A stretch of DNA of 64,000 nucleotides from Leptotrichia trevisanii DSM 22070 (GTDB taxonomy: Bacteria; Fusobacteriota; Fusobacteriia; Fusobacteriales; Leptotrichiaceae), in NCBI RefSeq assembly GCF_000482505.1, contig NZ_AXVL01000017.1:23336-87335 (forward strand), given 5' to 3'. The notes below the pieces were generated by a model. The model was given only the letters and a program-made list of their open reading frames with translations. It was not told where the DNA came from and searched no databases. The position numbers and the translations under genes were made by a program. This document shows positions 58,183 to 64,000 of this stretch, one piece after another (within the stretch, counting starts at the first letter, position 1; every line of letters begins with the position of its first letter).

Positions 58183-58220
58183 GTGTATTTTTACTTTTTA
58201 TAAAATCTTAGCAATTTCTA

Positions 58221-58250
58221 TTGGAAAAAATACAAAAAACATTGTATAAT
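58221..58250 (+). promoter_or_regulatory. Promoter of rfbBC
   Basis: TTGGAA, 18 bp, TATAAT on the plus strand. Between it and rfbB lies a palindrome CTGTAA-A-TTACAG at 58277-58289, a possible operator close to the start of transcription. Confidence 0.6.
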
Positions 58251-58309
58251 TTATATGGTGATGATAAATAAAAAAACTGTAAATTACAGTAAATTAATTA
58301 GGAGGAAAT

Positions 58310-59515
58310 ATGAAGACGTATTTAGTAACAGGTGCCGCTGGCTTTATCGGTGCCAATTATTTAAAGTATATTTTAAACAAATACAAAAATGAAGAAATTA
58401 AGGTAATTGTGGTTGATGCACTGACTTATGCTGGAAATTTAGGAACAATTGCTTATGAAATTAAAGATGAAAGAGTAAAATTTGAAAAAGTTGATATTCG
58501 TGATCAAAAGGAAATTGCTAGAATTTTTTCTGAAAATGATGTTGACTTTGTTGTAAACTTTGCAGCGGAATCACACGTTGATCGTTCCATCGAAAATCCA
58601 CAAATATTCTTAGAAACAAATATTCTTGGTACGCAAAATCTTTTGGAAAATGCAAAAAAAGCGTGGACTGTCGCAAAAGATGAAAATGGCTACCCAGTTT
58701 ATAAAGAAGGTGTAAAATATTTACAAGTTTCCACAGATGAAGTTTATGGAAGCCTTTCAAAAGATTATGACACAGCGATTAATTTGGTAATTGACGATGA
58801 AGAAGTGAAAAAAGTTGTAAAAAACAGAACAAATTTAAAAACTTACGGGAAAAAATTCTTTACAGAAAAAACTGCCCTTGATCCAAGAAGTCCGTATTCA
58901 GCTTCTAAAGCGAGTGCAGATCACATCGTAATCGCCTACGGTGAAACTTACAAAATGCCAATAAACATCACAAGATGTTCAAACAACTACGGCCCTTACC
59001 ACTTCCCGGAAAAATTAATCCCGCTTATGATTAAAAACGTGCTGGAAGGCAAGAAATTACCAGTTTACGGAAAAGGGGACAACGTAAGAGACTGGGTTTA
59101 TGTGGAAGATCACTGCAAAGGAATTGACTTGGTTTTAAGAAATGCTGATATTTACGAAATTTACAATATTGGTGGTTTTAACGAAGAACAAAATATTAAC
59201 ATTGTAAAACTGGTTATCGACATTTTAAAAGAAGAAATTGGAAATAATGACGAATACAAAAAAGTTCTAAAAACTGATTTGCAGAATATAAACTATGATT
59301 TAATTACTTACGTTCAGGACAGACTTGGACACGATATGAGATATGCCATCGATCCTTCAAAAATCGCAAGGGATTTGGGATGGTATCCAGAAACAGACTT
59401 TGAAACAGGTATTAGAAAAACTGTAAAATGGTACTTGGAACATCAGGACTGGGTAAATGAGGTAGTTTCGGGAGATTATCAAAAATATTATGAAGAAATG
59501 TACGGAAATAAATAA
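58310..59515 (+). CDS. rfbB: dTDP-glucose 4,6-dehydratase
   Basis: Second step of dTDP-L-rhamnose synthesis. The 401 residues are an extended SDR with TGAAGFIGANYL, STDEVYG with the catalytic Thr-Asp-Glu, and YSASKASADH. It is about 50 residues longer than the common 350-residue form; the surplus lies between VYGSLS and TALDPRSPYS (about residues 150-190) and near residues 300-330. AGGAGG lies 5 bases before the ATG. Paired with rfbC; rfbA and rfbD are not in the window. Confidence 0.93.
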   Translation: MKTYLVTGAAGFIGANYLKYILNKYKNEEIKVIVVDALTYAGNLGTIAYEIKDERVKFEKVDIRDQKEIARIFSENDVDFVVNFAAESHVDRSIENPQIFLETNILGTQNLLENAKKAWTVAKDENGYPVYKEGVKYLQVSTDEVYGSLSKDYDTAINLVIDDEEVKKVVKNRTNLKTYGKKFFTEKTALDPRSPYSASKASADHIVIAYGETYKMPINITRCSNNYGPYHFPEKLIPLMIKNVLEGKKLPVYGKGDNVRDWVYVEDHCKGIDLVLRNADIYEIYNIGGFNEEQNINIVKLVIDILKEEIGNNDEYKKVLKTDLQNINYDLITYVQDRLGHDMRYAIDPSKIARDLGWYPETDFETGIRKTVKWYLEHQDWVNEVVSGDYQKYYEEMYGNK

Positions 59516-59544
59516 TCAAATTTATATAAAAAAGGAGCAAATCA

Positions 59545-60117
59545 ATGAACAATTTTACAATAAAGGAAACTCCAATAAAAGATTTAGTAATAATCGAGCC
59601 AAAAGTTTTTGGAGATGAAAGAGGATTTTTTATGGAAACTTACAACCAAAAATCCTTTGAAGAATTAGGACTTACAATGAACTTCGTCCAAGACAACCAC
59701 TCAAAATCAAAAAAAGGCGTTTTGCGTGGACTTCACTTCCAGACAAAACACACTCAAGGAAAATTAGTACGAGTAATAAAGGGAAGCGTCTACGATGTGG
59801 CAGTTGATTTAAGAAAAGGAAGCAAAACTTTTGGAAAATGGTACGCAGTAAAATTATCCGCTGAAAATAAATTAATGTTCTACGTTCCAGAAGGTTTTGC
59901 ACATGGCTTTCTAACACTAGAAGATGAAACAGAATTTGTTTACAGATGTACAGATTTATATGCCCCTGAATACGACAGCGGGCTTTTATGGAGCGACAAA
60001 ACTTTAAATATCGACTGGAAATTTGAAGAATTTGGAATAAATCCCGATGAACTGACGATTTCTGATAAAGATAAAATTCAACAGAAATTTGATGAAAACA
60101 AAAATTATTTTGAATAA
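59545..60117 (+). CDS. rfbC: dTDP-4-dehydrorhamnose 3,5-epimerase
   Basis: Third step in dTDP-L-rhamnose synthesis. The 190 residues contain PKVFGDERGFFMETYN, FVQDNHSKSKKGVLRGLHFQ with the catalytic histidine, and YVPEGFAHGFLTL. It is a cupin of normal length, 29 bases after rfbB with AAGGAGC upstream. A terminator follows. Confidence 0.96.
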   Translation: MNNFTIKETPIKDLVIIEPKVFGDERGFFMETYNQKSFEELGLTMNFVQDNHSKSKKGVLRGLHFQTKHTQGKLVRVIKGSVYDVAVDLRKGSKTFGKWYAVKLSAENKLMFYVPEGFAHGFLTLEDETEFVYRCTDLYAPEYDSGLLWSDKTLNIDWKFEEFGINPDELTISDKDKIQQKFDENKNYFE

Positions 60118-60133
60118 AAAACAATCTAAAATT

Positions 60134-60164
60134 AGCTATTTCTTAACTGAGATAGCTTTTTTCT
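60134..60164 (+). terminator. Terminator after rfbC
   Basis: AGCTAT and ATAGCT form a 6-bp stem with a 12-base loop, followed by TTTTTTCTTTT on the plus strand. It abuts the minus-strand terminator at 60169. Confidence 0.7.
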
Positions 60165-60168
60165 TTTA

Positions 60169-60212
60169 CAAAAAAAGACAGAAAAAACTTCTTTTCAAAA
60201 GCCTTCCTGCCT
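60169..60212 (-). terminator. Terminator of small lipoprotein gene 1
   Basis: In the minus direction AGGCAGGAAGG-CTTTT pairs with AGAAG-TTTTTTCTGTCT, a long imperfect stem with G-U pairs, followed by TTTTTTTG. The same structure is present after lipoprotein gene 2. Confidence 0.65.
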
Positions 60213-60230
60213 AAATCACTTTCTCCTACT

Positions 60231-60392
60231 TTAATAGTACACTCGCTCTGTTCTTGTACAACTATACCCCCAAGGAGTTGGATAAGTACAATCTTTCAGA
60301 GCTTCTTTCCACAATTGTCGATCAAAAAGTTCACAACCAACAACACTCAACCCTAACAAAACCACTACCAAAATTCTAATTAAATTTTTCAT
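60231..60392 (-). CDS. Small lipoprotein, copy 1 (53 aa)
   Basis: A short gene with all control signals visible: promoter at 60431-60458, AAGGAGA 8 bases before the ATG, and a terminator. The peptide starts MKNLIRILVVVLLGLSVVGC, a clear lipoprotein signal with lipobox LSVVGC and the modified cysteine at residue 20; the mature part is only 33 residues and has two further cysteines and many aromatics (ELFDRQLW, TPWGYSC). Copy 2 at 62139-62294 shares the signal, ELF and its flanks but differs after it. Function unknown; similar very small lipoproteins include entericidins and lysis lipoproteins, a comparison of size only. Confidence 0.7.
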   Translation of the reverse strand: MKNLIRILVVVLLGLSVVGCELFDRQLWKEALKDCTYPTPWGYSCTRTERVYY

Positions 60393-60430
60393 AATACCTA
60401 TTCTCCTTAAGACACCTTCTATTTTCTAGT

Positions 60431-60458
60431 ATTATACCACACAATTATTTTAATTCAA
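60431..60458 (-). promoter_or_regulatory. Promoter of small lipoprotein 1
   Basis: The minus strand reads TTGAAT, 16 bp, TATAAT. The same spacing and similar flanks occur before copy 2. Confidence 0.7.
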
Positions 60459-60607
60459 TTTCAAATACCTGTTTTTTTTTTTGATTAGAATTATATTATA
60501 AACCTAAATTTTTTAACCCAAAATAGTAAAATTAAATATTTCCAGTAATGCTTCATAAAATATTCATAACTTTTGTTTGATTTTAAAACCCTTTTACCAC
60601 TCTAATT

Positions 60608-61645
60608 TTATTTTTTTTGATAAACCCTTACATAATCAACTTTCATTTCTGTCGGAAAATCCACATCCCCATCTTCACCAGTTTTCTTGCTCAAAGCCAC
60701 ATTTATCATTATGAAATATGGTTGATTAAACGGATTTTGCAGTCCTCTTTTTTCCAGTTCCTTGTAAGAGAATTTTTTATACACCTTATTGTTAAATAGC
60801 CATTTTATTTCCTTATCATCCCATTCCACCGCATAAGTATTAAAGTTAGTCAATTTTTCCCTAGGCCATTTACTCAGTTTGTAATCATCCCCATCAAATG
60901 TTTCATAAGTGTTGTCACTTTTCAGCACGTGAAGTGTCCCTGTCGCACGTCGCATATCATCCCCATAAGTTTCCACTATGTCAATTTCTCCAACTGCTGG
61001 CCCTCCCGTAGCTTGAGAATACCCTTCAGGCCACAGCCAGAACGCAGGCCAAGTCCCGATTCCTTCAGGCATAGCCGCTCTCATCTCAATTTTCCCATAC
61101 TGCACATTATAAAGATTTCTTGTATGAATTGCCCCGGAACTATAAAGAATTCTTCTCTCAACACCATTAATATTAACCCTTTTATCAGTTTCCTTCTTTA
61201 ATGTGATAATCATATTTCCATTTTCAATTTTAACATTATCCCTTAAATAATACTGCTTTGCATCAAACCCATACTGATTAACCAGATTCCCATTTTCATC
61301 CAAATAATTTCCAGCATTCCAAGGGTTCCCATTTTCCCAGTAAGCCCATTTCGTACCATCCAGCTGATTTCCATTAAATTCATCATTCCAAACCAGTTTC
61401 CAGCTTTTCCCTGTTACTTTTGAGATAAATCTATTAAATTTACTTCTCTTGGAACTTTTTACCTCAACTTCAGCTTTCCCTGCTACTTCAATTTCATTTT
61501 CAGCCTTTTGTTGCACTTCATTCACCATAGTTTCAACTTTCTGAGTTTTCTGAGCAATTCCTATTTTCTGATTCTCCCCCGCCGCAAATACCATATTTCC
61601 AGCCAGTACAAACAAAACCACTCTTAAAAAAATCTTTTTTTTCAT
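60608..61645 (-). CDS. Secreted GH16 beta-glucanase
   Basis: The 345 residues start with a signal peptide (KIFLRVVLFVLAGNMVFA), a Lys/Glu-rich spacer of about 50 residues, then a GH16 jelly roll (LVWNDEFNGNQLDGTKW, WPAFWLWPEG) with the catalytic E-x-D-x-x-E as GEIDIVE near residue 220, and a C-terminal VDYVRVYQ strand typical of the family. It should cut beta-1,3 or mixed-linkage glucan outside the cytoplasm. It is flanked by two copies of a small-lipoprotein unit. Substrate specificity is not decided. Confidence 0.9.
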   Translation of the reverse strand: MKKKIFLRVVLFVLAGNMVFAAGENQKIGIAQKTQKVETMVNEVQQKAENEIEVAGKAEVEVKSSKRSKFNRFISKVTGKSWKLVWNDEFNGNQLDGTKWAYWENGNPWNAGNYLDENGNLVNQYGFDAKQYYLRDNVKIENGNMIITLKKETDKRVNINGVERRILYSSGAIHTRNLYNVQYGKIEMRAAMPEGIGTWPAFWLWPEGYSQATGGPAVGEIDIVETYGDDMRRATGTLHVLKSDNTYETFDGDDYKLSKWPREKLTNFNTYAVEWDDKEIKWLFNNKVYKKFSYKELEKRGLQNPFNQPYFIMINVALSKKTGEDGDVDFPTEMKVDYVRVYQKK

Positions 61646-62043
61646 CCTTTCTTTTTCTCCTTTTTCAAATTATCTCTTTAGCTATTTGTAAAAGTTTGAA
61701 ATCTCTAATAATTACAATGTTTTTACAGTTTTAATTTTTACCATTTTTCCCCAGTACTTTTTACTGTAAAACTTTAATATTTTAATAAAAACTTTGTATT
61801 TATTAAGTTTTTATATTATTACTTTTACAATCACCTACAAATTGTCTCTTCCATTTGTAAAAATTCAAAACAATTTTACAACATACACTCAAATATTTTA
61901 TACTAATTTTCATATAAAATCAACCAATTTTTTTTATTCAAAAAAATTCCAAAACATTCTCTAACTTCTATAAAATCAAATTGATAAAATTCAAATAAAC
62001 CTGAATTTGAACAAACTTCTAAGTTACATTTTAAAACAATTTT
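61646..62043. other. Intergenic region upstream of the GH16 gene
   Basis: About 400 AT-rich bases. Short direct repeats resembling TTTACA/TTGTAAAA recur (for example near 61685, 61727 and 61855), but no clear promoter or gene is seen. Confidence 0.4.
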
Positions 62044-62088
62044 ACAAAAAAAGACAGAAAAAACTTCTTTTTAAAAGTCTTCCTGCCT
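62044..62088 (-). terminator. Terminator of small lipoprotein gene 2
   Basis: Same stem as at 60169-60212 with a few changes that keep the pairing (GGCTTTTG becomes GACTTTTA), followed by TTTTTTTG in the minus direction. Confidence 0.65.
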
Positions 62089-62138
62089 AATTCACTCCTA
62101 TTTTCCCATTATTTAATACGTTCTATTTCCATATTTAT

Positions 62139-62294
62139 CTACACAATACACTGTTCCAGAGACTCACAACATTTTTCGCCTATTTTCTTTCTATATTTGT
62201 CTACTTTTTGCCAAAATTTTAGACTAAATAATTCACACCCAGTAACACTCAGCCCCAACAAAACCAATGCCAAAATCCTAATCAAATTTTTCAT
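62139..62294 (-). CDS. Small lipoprotein, copy 2 (51 aa)
   Basis: Paralogue of the gene at 60231-60392. The peptide starts MKNLIRILALVLLGLSVTGC, lipobox LSVTGC with cysteine at 20, then ELFSLKFWQKVDKYRKK and a three-cysteine tail (KCCESLEQC). The signal peptides differ at three or four positions, whereas the mature parts share only ELF and a W-containing segment, so they diverge faster. Promoter at 62333-62360, GAGGAG upstream of the ATG, terminator at 62044-62088. No function is known. Confidence 0.7.
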   Translation of the reverse strand: MKNLIRILALVLLGLSVTGCELFSLKFWQKVDKYRKKIGEKCCESLEQCIV

Positions 62295-62332
62295 GCCCGC
62301 CACTCTCCTCATAAAATTTTCTATCCTCTAAC

Positions 62333-62360
62333 ATTATAACAGACATTTATTTCAATCCAA
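62333..62360 (-). promoter_or_regulatory. Promoter of small lipoprotein 2
   Basis: The minus strand reads TTGGAT, 16 bp, TATAAT, aligning base for base with the promoter of copy 1. Confidence 0.7.
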
Positions 62361-62462
62361 TTTCACTTGGATTATTTTTTTTGATTAGAATATCGTTATA
62401 ACTCTTAAACTCTTTAAATGATCCTATCTCCAAAACTCAAAATTTTCATTTTTTAAACATAA

Positions 62463-62594
62463 ACTAGCCATAGGTTATTGCGTAGCAATCTTGCCACAAT
62501 TTTAATTATTAAGATAAAACTTTACTGCAAGATAAGGATTTGCGGCAATGAGCAATTCTACGAACATAAAAAAGAAAAAACATAAAAATTATAA
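62463..62594. repeat. 130-bp dispersed repeat, copy B
   Basis: Matches copy A at 48224-48353. Unlike copy A it is not preceded by the long stem. It lies 75 bases from the stop of the GT2 gene, so both copies lie 3' of a minus-strand gene in the same orientation. Confidence 0.7.
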
Positions 62595-62668
62595 AAAAAT
62601 TTTCAGAATATAAAAATCATTAATCTAAATATCTGAAAATAAATTTTTAAATAAAAAAATATAATTTT

Positions 62669-63502
62669 TTATTTTTTATATTTTATCATACATTCCCTAT
62701 TTTTCTCTTTTCTCTCCTTATCAAAAAACCATCCCCACTTATTAAAATATTTTATAGCCGATTTTACATGCATCATCATCATTTTCCGTGACTTATAAGA
62801 AGCCTTCCCATGCTCATGAATTATCTGTACTTCAGGATAAAAAACAGTCCTATACTTCTGCCCAATCCGTCTGCACAAATCATAATCCTCCATATACATA
62901 AAGTACCTCTTATCAAATCCACCAATTTCCTTCAAAACATCCGTCCGTACAAAAATAAAACACCCCGACAAAATCGGAACATCAATTATTTCCTTATAAT
63001 CATACCATTTCATCTCATAATCATAATCCAATTTATCAACAACCGACTTCACTGGCAAAAATCTCCTAAATATCAGATTCACAGGCGATGGTAACAACCG
63101 ACAAGACTTCGTAACTTCCCCATCAGTCCCATATATTTTTGGCCCAATTTGCCCAATATTCTTATTCTCCCTCATATATTCCATAATTTTCTCAATAGTA
63201 TTTTCCTCAAAAAAAACATCAGAATTCACCATCAAATGAAACTCTGACTCCACTTCTCCCGAAACCAATTTCCTAATCACAACATTATGCCCCGCTCCAA
63301 ATCCATCATTTGAATTATTAAAAATATACTCAATTCTATCATCCAAAAATCCTTCTACAAACTCTCTTAATCCATCTTTTTCAGAATTATCAGAAATCCA
63401 CAACTTAAATCTAAGTCCCACTTTCTGAAAACACCCAATAATCTTCCTTAATTCCTCCTGTTTCGTATTATAAGTCACAATACAAGCTGTAAAATCATAC
63501 AT
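62669..63502 (-). CDS. Family 2 glycosyltransferase (rhamnosyltransferase-like)
   Basis: A 277-residue GT-A enzyme. The start is at 63502 (MYDFTACIVTYN, GAGG 8 bases upstream). It has the nucleotide-binding front ACIVTYNTKQEEL, SDNSEKDGL, GFGAGHNVVI, the D-x-D-like VNSDVFF, and FIFVRTDVLKEIGGFDKRYFMYMEDYDLCRR, typical of the WbbL/RfbF group that moves rhamnose. With rfbBC nearby it fits assembly of a rhamnose-containing surface polysaccharide. The exact linkage cannot be read. Confidence 0.85.
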   Translation of the reverse strand: MYDFTACIVTYNTKQEELRKIIGCFQKVGLRFKLWISDNSEKDGLREFVEGFLDDRIEYIFNNSNDGFGAGHNVVIRKLVSGEVESEFHLMVNSDVFFEENTIEKIMEYMRENKNIGQIGPKIYGTDGEVTKSCRLLPSPVNLIFRRFLPVKSVVDKLDYDYEMKWYDYKEIIDVPILSGCFIFVRTDVLKEIGGFDKRYFMYMEDYDLCRRIGQKYRTVFYPEVQIIHEHGKASYKSRKMMMMHVKSAIKYFNKWGWFFDKERKEKNRECMIKYKK

Positions 63503-64000
63503 AATCCAACCTCTATTCATATTTTTTATTCACAAAATTATACCATTTTCCCCTCGTTCTAACAACAAAATTTTTTCAATTTATCTTTCATATTCAACCT
63601 ATTTGATACTACCCCTCATAAACTATATTAAGGGCAGGAAGTTTTAAATCCTTGCTAAATTGTATGCAATTCAAAATTTATTAAATATTCGCTATGTAAA
63701 TGGGGAACAGTATAAATTATAACTTCCAAAATATTGTCAAAAGCAACATATCTCTCATAAGTCTCCAATATCAGCAAAGAATACAGTTTCTTACTTCCAA
63801 AATTAAATTATATCAATCTATAAATCATTTTCATTTAAAATCGGTGCCTTAAATGATATAGTTATCAGCTTTTTCATCAATTTACCCTTTATGAAATGAA
63901 GATATTCTCTTTCCGTCTATTCAATTTTCTCTTTTCCAGTCAATTTTTTATTCTTTTGTCAGTTTAGTGAAAAAAACTACACCTCCTATCTTGTCGTATC
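63503..64000. other. Right-hand end of the window without a complete gene
   Basis: About 500 AT-rich bases. At the very end (63948-64000) a minus-strand frame enters from outside, reads YDKIGGVVFFTKLTKE and stops at TAA; it could be the last 17 codons of a gene starting beyond the window, with low confidence. A plus-strand stretch near 63630-63715 reads AKLYAIQNLLNIRYVNGEQYKL between stops and may be a relic. Confidence 0.35.

Overview
The window is a chromosomal segment of an AT-rich, outer-membrane-bearing bacterium that looks like a member of the Leptotrichiaceae (Fusobacteriota), most likely Leptotrichia. The inference rests on the base composition, the FomA-like porin, the mix of Gram-positive-like carbohydrate genes with lipoproteins and a porin, and the style of the ribosomal and division proteins. 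No database search was possible, so the genus is an inference.

Layout. Positions 1-5430 hold part of the S10 ribosomal cluster on the minus strand (rpsJ, rplC, rplD, rplW, rplB, rpsS, rplV, rpsC, rplP, rpmC, partial rpsQ). It is preceded by a porin gene and then the str cluster (rpsL, rpsG, fusA, tuf; 7377-11734). An exact 80-bp copy of the tuf 3' end lies just upstream of the S10 promoter, so the porin is bracketed by direct repeats. Positions 12-28 kb are accessory: an AlbA_2/ATPase regulator (frameshifted), a cell-wall amidase, CstA, a C45-type acyltransferase (frameshifted), a DUF333 protein, a PAP2 phosphatase, a Sel1-repeat protein (in-frame amber), a Fic enzyme, an ABC-F ATPase, an MFS carrier, CrcB, a DUF937 protein and a lipoprotein. 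Positions 28.3-29.5 kb are rpsF-ssb-rpsR. Positions 29.7-40.7 kb are a division and cell-wall cluster (murF, mraY, murD, ftsW, murG, murC, murB, ftsQ, ftsZ) read from one promoter at 40.7 kb; ftsA is absent. Positions 40.9-44.7 kb are a beta-glucoside uptake and cleavage unit (GntR regulator, PTS EIIC, GH1). Then come an esterase, a P-loop ATPase, a kinase-like protein, a FUSC relic, a candidate small RNA, a large GH13 enzyme, an M18 aminopeptidase, pgi, nagBA, rfbBC, a GH16 glucanase and a rhamnosyltransferase-like GT2.

How the genes work together. Sugar catabolism genes (PTS/GH1, GH13, pgi, nagBA, GH16) and envelope genes (mur/fts, rfbBC, GT2, amidase, porin) dominate the second half, fitting a fermentative host-associated organism that uses glucans, beta-glucosides and amino sugars and builds a rhamnose-containing surface polymer.

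Most notable. Two small lipoproteins of 53 and 51 aa, each with its own promoter and terminator, are duplicated on either side of the GH16 gene. A roughly 130-bp repeat occurs at 48.2 and 62.5 kb, the first copy next to a 22-bp stem whose G-U pairs only work in plus-strand RNA. A plus-strand promoter-terminator pair without a convincing gene sits at 49.53-49.67 kb. Three genes carry a single-base deletion, each inside an A/T homopolymer, which could be phase variation or sequencing undercall.
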